Shown: positions 32,165 through 44,900, counted from the stretch's first letter. The stretch is DNA of 64,000 nt from Isoperla grammatica (GCA_945910005.1 OX246741.1:7896611-7960610); one strand, 5' to 3'. The notes: a model not told the origin generated them from the sequence alone. Numbers and translations: made by a program.

Positions 32165-35100
32165 TTATGTATATATCAGTAACATGAGGTATATTTTACA
32201 CTCCCACAACTCAATTCATCCTTTCTCAGTTGGAACTCCTTTAGGACTGGTGTACTTTTAGGTCTAGTCATTACTAATGATCAGCGCTAACTTGGCAAGC
32301 CGCAAGAATCAATGCAGTGTTCCAGAAAGCGAGAGGGTTCCAATGTAATGTGCTGACAATGCAACTAGCATATAAATCAACAACTGAGCTTCAGTAAACC
32401 CTTAAAGTCACTCCTCTAAGTGTACTCTCTAGTCAGAGTCAACTATAACTAATGATCAAAGTCAGCTGAACAATGCAATTAAAACAAAATGTTTTTAATT
32501 TTTAAATAGAAGTGTGTATTTTAAATATTGTTTGTAAATCTTTCCCTACATAAATATGTTATTTTAACTAAACCGTTAATTTATTTGCATTGTCGGAAGT
32601 GCTAGTCTGTCAACTGACTAAAACACGGCGCAGTAGTTGCCGCTCAAAATCAGTGCAGCCATATGGTGGAAACAAAATAATAGCAAGAATAACACTAATT
32701 TGATATCTGTTTGATTGAAATAATGTCCCGTATATTAGATTGATTTTAACATATTATAAACACTTGTGTATGGTTGCTTTGATTTAGAAGTGATATATGA
32801 AGTGGAACACGTAATATTTGGTCATGTAGTCTATTGCCAACCTTAAAATACGCTTGGCAACATCGCAACGTGATCGCAACCTTCCCAACAATCCACCACA
32901 TGCCATGTGAAGATGTCAGCTTCTTTCGCGCGCAGTAAAAAGGGACGTTTTCATGCTGCGTTTACTAAAACGCGCTTGATGCGACGCGACTGAAACGCTA
33001 AAATCAGATGATCAGTTTGGAGCGACGCGATCTGGTGTGATTAGCTGTGCCAGATTAAACTTTATCGCGCATTGTGTGTGCAAAAAGTGCATATCAAAAT
33101 TCAAAACAAAAACAATTGACAACACATTGTTTGTGTTGTTTGTGACGGCTGTTGAAAACGAAAGTCTTGTGCGACAGCACTCTATGACAACTAAAATGCG
33201 ATGGCATAGGTAGCTAGCAGATTAGGTGGTGTGTGCACATAATAATGTAATTAATTTAACATTTGAGCCGTAAAGCCAATGTCTGGAGTGAGGCGTAGGC
33301 CTAGCTAGCCTAGGACTCATTTCATACGGAAGAGAATGCTGATATTGGCTAGGCCTACCTTATCTAGGCTCTCTCTAGCCTAGCCTAGACCAGGCCTTCA
33401 CAAAAATGAATCGATACAGGCCTAGGGGTAGGCCCCACTGCAGTTTGCTTCTAGGACTCTATTGTTAAATTTAGTACATTCTTGGCCCACGTCAATCTCC
33501 ATCCATACCCCCTAGCTACCGATTGCGAGATGCGAACAATGACTTTATTCCAGATAAACATTTATGGCACAAGGGTAGACCAAGGCTGTTGTCCTAGGCT
33601 GGCCCTTGGATTCTATACAAAGAAGGCCTAATATTAGATGATAATCACGACATTGTTGACGACGAAAGAACGAAATCTTTCAATGTAAACAAAGCGCAGC
33701 GCGAGTGCCTAGGCGCTGGCCCGGGGCACGTCAATGTCCGCTATCAACATCATAAATAGAACGTAGACAAAATATTACAATGCACAGTTAACTTGAAGGA
33801 TCAAATACAGATATTGTGTATTATGTATCAACAAAATAAAGAACTGAATCAATCAAAAGCTTAGAATTCTAGATTTAAAAAATTGAGTACTGGCCTACAA
33901 AAGGCTCATGTTGCAGAATACAAGTATTCAAAGACCAATCACGACATAAGAACACATACAAATCATAAAGGAAAATGTTATTCGGTTAATATGAACGTAG
34001 GTCTGCGTCAGGCAAGTGTGGACAGCCGGGTCTAGCAATCGCGGGCGGCGGGGGAGTGACAAGTTGGAGCAGTCTACCCTGCATTGTTGCCAAGTTTCTG
34101 AGCGTACATGCAACTTTAGGCTCAAATAACGCAAAAAGTAGTACGGATACACTCATGTTTTCTTACTTGTGTGTATTTCTTGAGAACTTAGCTTCATTTT
34201 GAAACTAAATCTGTTAACGTAGCAACGTTTTTAGGCTCCTTTATATCTATGTGAAGGTGATAAAATGTATGATTTCTCTACTTTCCAATGTTAAAGGATA
34301 GGGATTTTGAAAATTTTCACTTCAAAATTTTGGAAAAAGTAGATCGGAAAGGTACTTAAATTTTTTTGTATTGTGAAAGAACGCTGTCTCATTGTAAAGT
34401 AAGCCAAATATGACGAACGTGACAACGATGTCGAGTTATAGAGGAGTGACTTTAATATAATAAATACAGTAATATCACTATTCACTAACTGATTTTACAA
34501 ATTCCATGGTCATGCTTATGAGAAATATGACCTTGTTTGTTAAATATAATTTCATTTTATGCTGATTTTGCTAGTGGTATTTAGTACCATTCCATTGCCA
34601 TTCCATAGATGGGTCATTTATGTAGTCGATTATGTAGTTGATTTTGCTGTCTAGCACTACTAATATGCATTTCCCTAAACCAAATATTTTCTGGAAAATT
34701 ATAAATGCTACTGGTGCTAAATGGGAGACTATGAGTTTACTACTAGTTTTGGTCGTTACTGAAGGCGAATGCAATGCTAATCACTGCCTTGGTGATTGGC
34801 TCATTGCCTTCTTGTAACGACCAAAACCGGTGATAACTTACGTCGTCGCCCATCCAGAATCTGGGCTCTGGGCCCTGATTATGGTCAACGATAAGGTGAT
34901 CACCGGTTTCGGTCGTTATGAGAAGGCTGTAACCCAATCACAGCCATCCATTTGCCTTCCGTAACGACAGAAACCGGTGATAAATTTACCGCAGATTTAG
35001 AGAATCGGGCTCCAGGTGAAGTTCACTCGACCATAAGAGCTAGGTGTTACAACATTAGAAAATACCTAGTACAAGTTGTCTGGAAGAGGGACATGTGACG

Positions 35101-35335
35101 AGATATGTCAGCTGGCAAGGTTGTTTGGTTGTTTAGGAGGCTCTACAGAGGGAGGGGAGAAGGGAATAATATGTCTCATCCATCTGTTATTGGAGAACTG
35201 CCCTTCCTATGTTGCAGTTGGATTGGGTACAGTTTTAATGTAATGTCATTAATGATGGTTCTCTACCATGGCTGTTACTGAGCGAGACATCAATGGGTAT
35301 GGTTGAAATCAATTCTGGATAATGCTTACATTAAT
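32165..35335. other. Spacer between RPL5 and TRUB2
   Basis: No coding exon was recognised. It contains TAGGCCTA clusters (about 33290-33430) and a double-hairpin element (34742-34980). Confidence 0.6.
34742..34980. mobile_element. Double-hairpin foldback element
   Basis: Two successive inverted repeats are built from the same ends. The first has ttttggtcgttactgaaggc and its complement ending ccaaaaccggtgat. The second has caccggtttcggtcgttatg and its complement ending aaaccggtga. They look like two related small foldback MITEs side by side, or one with a nested duplicate. No coding. Confidence 0.6.
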
Positions 35336-35341
35336 TTTATT
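35336..35341 (-). terminator. TRUB2 polyadenylation signal overlapping the stop codon
   Basis: On the minus strand the stop TAA runs directly into AATAAA. I saw no other AATAAA in the following 150 bp, so the 3' UTR may be only about 15-30 nt. Confidence 0.55.
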
Positions 35342-37510
35342 AATTGCTGTTAGCTAGTAGCACAGGCATTTCTTTGTTTGGTTTAACCAGTCTTGCTGAT
35401 GTGTGTTTCAACTGTTGAAGCAGATCTCTTGACACCGTCATGTTGTCAATGATGTTCTGGACAGTCCAGTGTTTTCGAAGAAGTGCATGTTCCAGTGTAA
35501 AGTTACCGTACCTGATACACTGTAAACCTGAACAGGTGGCAACAGTGTGGAGCTGGAGACCAATTTCGTGTATTAACATCTTCAGGTAGGCTTCGTATTC
35601 GTTGATGCACTGGACCTCTGTTGCAAAAAGAAAGAATACAAATAATAGTATTAACCATACTAGTGGCACGAAAATAATTTGGTAAAGCAAAATTAAAGGT
35701 ACATCCTAGTTGTGTAAAAACTAGTATTTAAAACTTACCAATAGTGAAGTCAGGTGGATTGAATGAAGTACATTTGATACCATAGACCAGAGGTATGTTG
35801 TTACTGCTGGGTCTAATAGGGCCCTGAGCGGCCAGCTCATACGCAGCTTGGCTTTGAATGTCTACACCAGATTGCCTGCAAATATAATTTTAGATATCAA
35901 TGTTATAAATGAGCTACAATAGTGATATGTGGATTTACTGTAGAATTAAAACTCGGGTAAGACAAAAATTGGTATTTTTTCTCTTTATTATCAATCTTAT
36001 TATTAGCTTCTACATAGTTTTTGGAATTACAACGAATTACACGAGTATAAAATATTCCACCTTGTATTAGTATAATGAAATTAATGATTTAGCCCATGAG
36101 GCCAATGAAGCTGAAAACAGAAATACAGATTTCTGCCTAATGGAGCCATGAACAGTACATCCATCACAAATCTGAAATCCCCCATCAATAATAACCTTAT
36201 CATAGTTTATTTATTTAATATTTAGTGGCTGTGCTCTACAAAATAATTCTATGCACGAGAGGTAGCTGTGATAAAAACAGATGCCGGTTCATAATGTCAT
36301 GTCGATTCGGTACAAGCATTCACAACATTAGAGGTTGCCCAAATATTGTTGGGTAATTTTTTAGCAATATGATTTAGAACGAAGCCACAATCATGGCAAT
36401 TTGAGCAGTGTTTTTGTTTTAGAACAGGTTCCTATTACAGTAAAGCGGTTTGTTCAAAAACAGTGCTTTCCACTTGTTGGTTTTGTAAGGCCCATAAATC
36501 CCACAACAAAAATGTGCACTTGCACACAAAACAATACATTACCAAAATATGTTGCCTGTCTGTCTAGTGTCTTAGGCTCGATGTAAATGGTGCTTACTCA
36601 AACATGTGTTTTTGATGGGCAGCTTGCATTGCTGCTAGTATTTTATCTAATGTTGTCCTCTTGACATGGGCAAACTTAGCTTTCTCAACAATTCTTCCTT
36701 CAATGTGTACATTATTTGTAGCCTGTCCAAGGTAACCTTTGATGTGATACGCACGGGTTGTTCGATACATGTGAAGTTTCTGGGCATCAGAAATTCCTTC
36801 GTTTAGTCCTAAAACTGAGAAATAAAATAATTTACATTCATTATTTAAACATTCTCGATTCATATGAACGATTGAAGGTGTTACTAGCCAACTTAATGCA
36901 CAATGAAGCTAAAAGTACATACGGAAAACTCCAGACGTTTGTCTCCCAAGGTGAGTTGCCCACGCACAGCGAACATCCTGGAGTTGATATCGAGGACCAA
37001 CAACCAATGGATTATCAGCAAAGTTTTGTCCCAATCTGACACTTAATGACTTTTCAGAGTTTCCTTCAATATATACATGTCTCGTTGGAGGCCGACATTC
37101 CATTTGATTTAGATCTGCATTATATATAGAAATAAAAAAGTAATTAGGCCTAGGCTAGCATTTATGCGTTTGCGTTACCCCAACCACCCCTGGTAGGCCT
37201 AACATGAGGGAAGGTTCGAGGATTGTCGGGGGAGGAACCCCAAAGAAAAGGGAGAGCCTCAAGCAAGCTCGGAGGAGGGTACGAAAAAGTAACGAGAGTC
37301 AAGCAGGACTCCTAGGCCAAGGCCTAGACAAAATTTTGAGGTTATGTGTCTAGGCCTAAAAAATAGACATTTGAGCGGAGACTTACCACGGCAGATATTG
37401 CCTATAATTGTGTTCCTTATTGCAAAAGTATTCAAACCAGAAGGTTTATAAACACATATGACTCCTTTTAGTAAACTCCATACGACAGGAGCCTCGGAAG
37501 TTATTCCCAT
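35340..37510 (-). CDS. TRUB2: TRUB2, mitochondrial TruB-family pseudouridine synthase-like, five exons
   Basis: In mammals TRUB2 acts in mitochondrial RNA granules on mt-mRNA and is needed for mitoribosome function. Exons on the minus strand: 37510-37387, 37114-36923, 36814-36598, 35875-35739, 35617-35340. Joins are GT-AG and in phase, giving 315 aa (human 331). Matching blocks include VICVYKPSGL, HPLVCGP-like NPLVVGPRY, YHIKGYLGQATN, EGRIVEKAKFAHV, LDKILAAMQAAHQK and VHEIGLEL-like IHEIGLQL. The family's catalytic block HRLDAQASG reads THLGRQTSG here, so the catalytic aspartate is glycine. The start codon is the Met ahead of the KPSG motif. Confidence 0.9.
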
Positions 37511-38738
37511 GGTTAGTAGATGACAGCTGTTAGTTGATCTTGTTTACCTCGCCTAATGCAAGTTTGCAACAATCAAAAGTGCCAACGTTGTACACGCAAA
37601 AGCCCCGAGTTGCAAGTTGATACGAAAGAATAAAAGGATATTACATTAAACATATTTCATGATTTTTTTCCCACCACTAAAACAATTTTTATAATGAAGA
37701 ATAACGTAATTTTCGTGTTTGTGTACATGAAAAAGCAAAATAAGTAAATTGTTTAATACGAATGTCAGTAGTAACTTCTTTGTGAAAGTGGCTAGCTTGG
37801 CTTGAAGTGTGGTTTCTGTGAAGTCGGTGCTAATGTGAGTGAATGTTTTCAGCAACTGTACGAAACTCGTTTAAACGTAAGTACTTTCCATATGCAGCGT
37901 TGTCGTTTGTGTTTAATAAACATAATTTATCAGGGAACTATCTAAATGAACATTTTAACAAACGCATTATCGATCGATAGGACCATTAGATTGATGAGAG
38001 AAATTTATTTTTAAAAGATAGGTTATGTCTGGCCACCGCCTTTTCAAGCACGATGTACATCCGTTCAAGGTCTACTTGATCTCCGTCTAGCGGAGGCTCG
38101 TCGAACTTCGACGAGATCAAGCTGACCTTGCATCATTCCGGAAGAAAGGGCGGTAAAATTTAAGTATTTCCACTTTTTTAAAACGTGTAGGCCTACACAG
38201 CGACGCATAAAGATTAATATCGTATAACTTTCATGTTCATTGAAATCTGTAATAGTGTAAATATTTTCGGTAACCATACGATGATTGTTTAACATTAGTA
38301 TTTAGATTTGTCATAATATGAAAAAGTTAGATAAAAGTTAGATGCCAGGTTTGGATGCAGAATGCAATGATTCAAGTTGACTGGTATCAATAATTAATTG
38401 CATATAATATAGTTATATAATAAACTAACATTCGATGCATGATGGAGGGTAATTTCCAGTCAAAAACTATTTGTATTAAAGTAAAATATGTTTTTACCAA
38501 TAGTTATGAATTATGATTGCTAATTAATGAAAAATGTGAGTGTGACCAACGCCACAGAATAAGCCGGCACGAACGCCTACATCCTAAGCCTAATAGGCCT
38601 ATACTATAGTACATATGAAAAATAAAAATAAATACATAAATGCAAAAATAATATACAAACATAAAAAAATAAAATTCAACTACAGCGTACGTTCTTTCAG
38701 TTTTTAGCCCGGGATATTCAAGAGTGTTCAGACACACA
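37511..38738. promoter_or_regulatory. Divergent TRUB2/PHPT1 intergenic region
   Basis: 1.2 kb between head-to-head genes. It contains an inverted repeat at about 38068-38132 (aaggtc.acttgatctc with gagatcaag.tgacctt), enclosing the 19-nt hairpin ctcgtcgaacttcgacgag. No clear core promoter motif was identified. Confidence 0.4.
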
Positions 38739-38895
38739 ATGGCTGCAAGTGACCATTTGTCTGAGGTTCCGGAAGTAGAAATTGATCCCGAGGGCACCTT
38801 CAAGTACGTTCTCATCAAGGTCTACCCAAAGGAGTCAGAGGGCGCTGAGCCGTACAAATACATTGTGCGTGGTTTCAAGTGGGGCGCCTATCACT
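38739..38895 (+). CDS. PHPT1: PHPT1 (14-kDa phosphohistidine phosphatase), first coding exon only
   Basis: The exon encodes 52 residues plus one base: VPEVEIDPEGTFKYVLIKV and YIVRGFKWGAYH match the N-terminal half of PHPT1. The last full codon is the histidine equivalent to the catalytic His53 of human PHPT1 (RGYKWAEYH). A GTAAGT donor follows. The expected second half (ADIYD, CDCECLGGGRI, YGYS, YPDY) was searched for by eye on the plus strand to about 51000 and not found. The gene either has a very long intron or is a truncated copy. Confidence 0.75.
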
Positions 38896-39357
38896 GTAAG
38901 TACCCATACCTCTTTGCGCTGCTTACATAACGTTTTCGAGGGGGTCTGTAACATCAGAACCATATATTCAACTGCTACGCAGCTGCATGTAGTATTTGGT
39001 GTCATCATATGATTGTCCAAATCCAAATTATGAGATCTCGTTACCTACACCGCAGCTGTTGTCTCTGGAGGTTGCGGGAGAATATTACGACTTCCACTTC
39101 CAACGAGTGAAAAGCTCGTTTCACGATGCTACTCTGCATCACCTGATTGACAGAATTTGTAACCTAAATTTATAATTCATTTCATTTGTTTATGTTTTAT
39201 TTTGTTTGGTAACTTGCATGTTACCAGTAGGTGATATTTTCAGCTTGTAGCAGATTTAATTAGGTATCAACTTATCCATGTACATAATTATGTTGGCGTA
39301 TCTCTGTGTGAAATGGAAAATGCATTTTTATTATTTACCTACTAAGTGGTACGTTTA

Positions 39358-39504
39358 CAGCTACGCCTTGCGAGCGAAGCAAAGGCGCGAGCTTCAATCA
39401 GTGGCCGAGTTTGGGTGAAACTATTAACTTCTTTGGGTGAAACTCGGCCGCTGATTGGAGCTCGCGCCCTCGCTTCGCTTGCAACGCGTAGCTGTAAACG
39501 TACC
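39358..39504. mobile_element. 147-bp foldback MITE downstream of PHPT1 exon 1
   Basis: Arms 39358-39420 and 39437-39504 are nearly perfect inverted copies beginning ggtacgtttacagctacgc, with a loop of about 16 nt. There is no coding capacity and no clear target duplication. Confidence 0.75.
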
Positions 39505-41748
39505 ATTATTTGCACCTGAAGAAGTCACATGCACATTGCAACGACCTTTTGTCCAAAACAAAAAAAAACAATATGCAATAGAAGGTTGTGCTTTGAGAAT
39601 GTGCTTAGCAACGTCGAGCATAGCGCATAAGTTTGTAAGTACTAGCCAATGATGTGCCAGGATTTATTGATATTAAAGATAAGCCCACCTAAGGTTAAAA
39701 ATATGTGAATCTGGCTCATAGCTTTATAAACAAAATCCACTCTTGATTGATGCTTAGAATCTAAGGCGGTATAGTTGATTCCTGTTTGTAGAAAATCTTG
39801 TTATACAGCCAGAGGAGGATGGGAAAACTTTGCATTACTATATGCAGGAAATATAGTTTTTATTGCGAATAGGTTAGAATAACAGTGTACATATATACTA
39901 AACCGTTCTTTGAAAGATTTTTATTAAAATACATTAATGAATATATTTATTTACATTTTTTGGTGCATACATACATACATACATACATATACATTGAGTT
40001 ATCCAGAGTGCAATGTGTGATGGTAGTGGTACGAATCAGCTTTCCACGTTTGCTAAATTTTGAGCCACAATCCTCTGTTTAGCGTGTAATTTTCTAAACT
40101 GGGTGTGGGGATGCGTATTCTATTTAATGTTATTAGGTTACTATCCTAAAAGGCTCTAATTAAATTGTCTGCAAATTTTCTTGAGAAATGTATTTATAAT
40201 TTAAAAAAAAAACTAAACACAGTCTTGCATTAGTAGTTTAAAAGAGCAACATAATAATTTGTGGGGCCATTAACCTCATCCACCTCTTTCATGCCTGCAG
40301 CTTTCTTAGTGCCACCATTTAGATTTACCTGTTCCCTTGTTGGTATTTTAAAATTTTTTATCCATTGTAAAACAATGCATATAATTTTCACAGTATCGAA
40401 AGTACAACCATTCTGCAGATAATGCACATACAACCAGTTTTTGCGATATGTGACTTCCTTGCTGATCTTCTTGTACTTACATACATAAGCATATTACTAT
40501 AATACTTTCTAGAAACATCATGGGAAATAAAAACACATGCTTATAGAAATGTACCACATAGAAGGTAGGTAGGCTACTATACAAATAACTTTATTTGATA
40601 TGTCTATAGGGATTGGCACTGCTCTTTTATCTCTTCCTTCTGCTTTCTTCAAAATACGGAGTTTATTTCAGCTAGGCCTGTGATTTTGAGAGTTACATTA
40701 AGTTCTGTGAACCACTTCCGTTGGGTTTTTGAGTGAGATATTGAAAGTGTCTGCAAGGACAGTGAGACCTCGGGTACAATTATATAGCCTAAGTTGTTAA
40801 AACAATACAGTATTTTGTTCAAGTCTATTTCGACAGGTTAATCAAGAATATCAATTTGCCAGTAGGTTGGTATACGTTATTAAATGGATGCCTATTCGAA
40901 TGGTAAAATAACATTTGATTTCGAGTTGAGTTTGACTGAAGTAGGTTTTATCAGCAATATCCTGAGTCTCGAGATAAACTAACCAATAACTAATGTATAT
41001 TTTGTTGTGCCAGATTAAGAAGTCTTACTGGAAATAATACCCCACGTCGTACAGAAAACACTTAAGGCCGCACGATCGGTATCGAGCGGCCATTTTGATT
41101 ACGCAATCCCGTTCCCGGCGCCTCCACCAATCACGCGCGAGGTACTCTCCTATATTATTTATTGATCGATTGTACAATATCGGGTACACCAATCGCACTC
41201 GAAACACTTTTCCCAGGGGAGCGACAAACAGATATATACAATTCACTGAGGCTTGGCAAGCTCTCGTGACTTGCCTGAGAAAATGTTCTCGAATACTGTT
41301 GGCTAATGCGATATTGTGCAAAGCTTTTTTCTCTGTTGCGATTGGCTTGGCAAGTATTGTACCAACTGCACGCCACTCCTTAATACGACAAAAATATTTC
41401 CCAGCTATAAAAAAAAAAAAAAAAAGCATATAAAGTCAACTCGACTTTAAAATGACACCGAGTACCCGTTGATCGTAACTCTTCATTTTGGCAACGTTGC
41501 CCCGCAAGTTTTGAGCTTCCTTGCATCCGGCCTGCGACCTTGTAAATGATGCTCCACGTGAAAGCCCGGCCTGTCCGTGCAGTGCTAACCTCCACATTCA
41601 CATCCACGACAGCGATTCGTCACTTGTCTCGTGTCGAAGTTGTATACTTCCCTCGACTACCCTCGAAACAACAAAACACTCGTCGCATTGTGGTCCGATC
41701 GCCGCTCACCACGTTGTCGCGTACAACGGTGTCCATCGTCTTCATATC
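39505..41748. other. Spacer or intron between PHPT1 exon 1 and arrestin
   Basis: It contains a CATA microsatellite (39966-39989) and an A run (about 41407-41424). A short CpG-richer stretch (about 41085-41150) has an inverted CCAAT box and, on the minus strand, AAAATGGCCGC starting a 22-codon frame that ends at a GTAAGA donor (about 41029). That could be a first exon, but no downstream partner was found. Confidence 0.4.
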
Positions 41749-41903
41749 TCACGGGGGTTCACTGTCACATTGTAGTATTAAGTTCTCGTCTTCCAATGTT
41801 GTTTTTTTCTTACTGGCTATGGTTTTCCCGTCTATTTTCCTATTGAGATTCACGTCCTCTTTCTTCGTCACCGCATTTGTCGTGTTGTTACCGTCGAGTT
41901 TAG

Positions 41904-41936
<33 letters not shown>

Positions 41937-44900
41937 GTTTGTTGTCGTCCATGTTGGAACCGACCGTGATGTCTGCCTCCACCTCCTGGTTGATCGGCTT
42001 GTCGTCGTCGTCGTTGGCGGCGTGGGGGGCGGTGACGTGCTCCTCGGAGTTGTCGCGGAGCACGGCGAGAGGGCGGTGCAGATTCAGGGCGGGCGACATG
42101 GGGTCCAAGTCGGACGACGAGTGAATCAGGGAGAAGGGTAACTTCAAAGACAGTTCCCCGCCCATGGCCGTGATCGCCCCTAGGCCGACCAATAGTTTGA
42201 CCTTGACGTAGTAGGAGACGTAGATGGCGAACACGTTGCGGTCCTCGGGCGACGTGGAGTTGCACGTGACTGTTGACGCGAGCGAGGCAGCTGACTTACT
42301 GAACGAGTCCTCGAGCGCGATCCAGTTCTTTGTGGCGCCCTTGACCGGCTTGAGGCTGTAGGTGCGGTTGAGGGACGAACCCGGGCCCAGCGGACACTCG
42401 TCGCGACCCGTCACCAGAGCCACCACGTTCTTGAACTTCCCGTTGGAGAACATGCACACGTCCACGTGCTGGACTACGAACACCTGGAACAAAACATTCA
42501 CTCGGTTCTAGCTACTTCACAGAACTATGTTGACCTTAACGGGGAAGAGCTTTCTGCCTTCAGGAAGAATTCGGCGTAGCCTATCTTAAAGTTTGCATGG
42601 TTGTAGTTCAAACATAAACAAAGGTCTCGATATGAACGTAATAACCGTATAATTATTCTTAGATAGTTAAAAATCAAACGTATCCTATAGTTTTTTTTTT
42701 TTTTTTTTTTTTTTTTACATCACATACATAGGACGTCCAAGGCGTGAATTATGAAAAATAGTACAGCAGGAACAAATTACTTTTCCTTTACATTTTGTCC
42801 TCAATAAATAGCACACACCTCATCTTTAGACATTTTTATTGAGAGCGCCTCGTATGTGCACGCATGGCTGCACGCGGACAACGACTACGTCACAACCCGT
42901 TGCTATCGATATCGGAGTACTTCCGGTTAAGTTCTGTACGTGACAGCTCCACAATCGTAAATCTATTTTTAGAATTGAGACGTTTTAAGATATGTGCTTA
43001 TATCTAACTAACATTGTTTTTTTGAGGGGGGGGGGGGGGGGGGCGGCGGGGGAATCTAGTTTTGTGACATTTACAGCTTGAGATTGAGCTACGCTCTCGT
43101 TGCCACAGTTCACCATCAACTTGACAACTTTTGGTCGTACTCGTAAATTGACTTGGCTCAGTTCATGAATAAATAAACAAACTCGAGTTGCAATTTTGTT
43201 TGTGCAATAAAGTCCACCGTCCGTCTATCTTTAACACCCATCGAACGTGCATGCGACCTCGTTATACCCGCGCATTCTCTTGTGAGTTCCACTTAGCTAT
43301 ATACGTGTCACTTACAGACCTGCTGCGGTGTATATGGACCAGGACATAACTTCATGTTCAGTGTATAGATAGATATATATAGATATGTCATTCCGTGTCA
43401 AGTTGGTTGATTACATGTAGACCTAACCACCGTCGCGCGATCTCTTGAGGGATTTGTTCGACCAATCATTGCCTTGCTATGCGGTGTGCGCTATGCATTA
43501 TGTATGGGGGTTGGACTGTGGGTAACAAGGCGTCGCTGACACGGCGGGGCTGTCATAGTTTGCCAACTTCCGTACCTACATAGTCACACCCCACAAAGTT
43601 AATTGAATATCCAACTAGAAGACAATTTATTGAGATTTGTTAATTTCATGTTTAAAACTTTATTCATTACGTTTATAAAGTAACTTGTATATTTTTTCGA
43701 TCGTGGTGCATTCATTTACTTAATAGTGGAGTTTTCTGGGCAAGGATATAATTTTATGATTTGGTTTTGATTTGGCGGATACTTTGACCGTTTATTTGGA
43801 GGATGATTTGGTTTTGATTTGGCGGATATACTTTGACCGTTTATTTGGAGGAACTTCAGTCAGTTACCTTGATCCTAGTTAAGGCAAGTATAGTGTTACC
43901 TTAAAGCAAGTATAGTGTTACCTTAAGCCTAGTATAGTCAGTTACCTTGAGCATAGTTAGGGCAAGTATAGTCAGGTACCTTGAGCATAGTTGGAGCAAG
44001 TATAGTCTGGTACCTTGAACCTAGTAGAGTCAGTTACCTAAGCCTAGTATAGTCAGTTACCTAAGCCTAGTATAGTCAGTTACCTTAAGCCTAGTATAGT
44101 CAGTTACCTTGAGCATAGTTAGGGCAAGTATAGTCAGGTACCTTGAGCATAGTTGGAGCAAGTATAGTCTGGTACCTTGAGCCTAGTATAGTCAGTTACC
44201 TTGAGCCTAGTATAGTCAGTTACCTTGAGCCTAGTATAGTCAATTACCTTGAGCCTGCGCACAGTCTTGTTGGAGTTGTTGTGTACAGCCATGTTGACGA
44301 GTATCGCCTCTCCGTGCTTGTACTCTGCCTAGTATAGTCAGTTACCTTGAGCCTAGTATAGTCAGTTACCTTGAGCCTAGTATAGTCAGTTACCTTGAGC
44401 TTAGTATAGTCAGTTACCTTGAGCCTGCGCACAGTCTTGTTGGAGTTGTTGTGTACAGCCATGTTGACGAGTATCGCCTCGCCGTGCTTGTACTCGCCTA
44501 GTATAGTCAGTTACCTCGAGCCAAGTATAGTCAGTTACCTTGAGCCTAGTATAGTCAGTTACCTTGAGCCTGCGCACAGTCTTGTTGGAGTTGTTGTGTA
44601 CAGCCATGTTGACGAGTATCGCCTCGCCGTGCTTGTACTCGCCTAGTATAGTCAGTTACCTCGAGCCAAGTATAGTCAGTTACCTTGAGCCTGCGCACAG
44701 TCTTGTTGGAGTTGTTGTGTACAGCCATGTTGACGAGTATCGCCTCTCCGTGCTTGTACTCTGCCTTGTCCAGCGAGGCCTCCAGCTCGACGCGTCCGTC
44801 GCTCAGAAGGAAGGGCTTGTCCACGGAGGCGTGGGGCGGCTGCAGCGGCGCCACCCCCGAGTCGGGGCCGGCAGATTCCACTGCCCGCTGCACCACGCGG

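Noticed and set aside
39055..39171. Possible PHPT1 exon 2 after an AG at about 39054
   Set aside because: The in-phase translation has a GGCGRI-like string but otherwise no match to PHPT1 and stops early. Judged coincidental.
40230..40433. 67-codon minus-strand frame
   Set aside because: A possible exon-like tail, but no homologue recognised and no partner exons found. Left unannotated.
41900..42265. Arg/Gly-rich minus-strand frame overlapping the arrestin tail
   Set aside because: Alternate frame of the arrestin exon. The frame with the arrestin match continues from homologous sequence.
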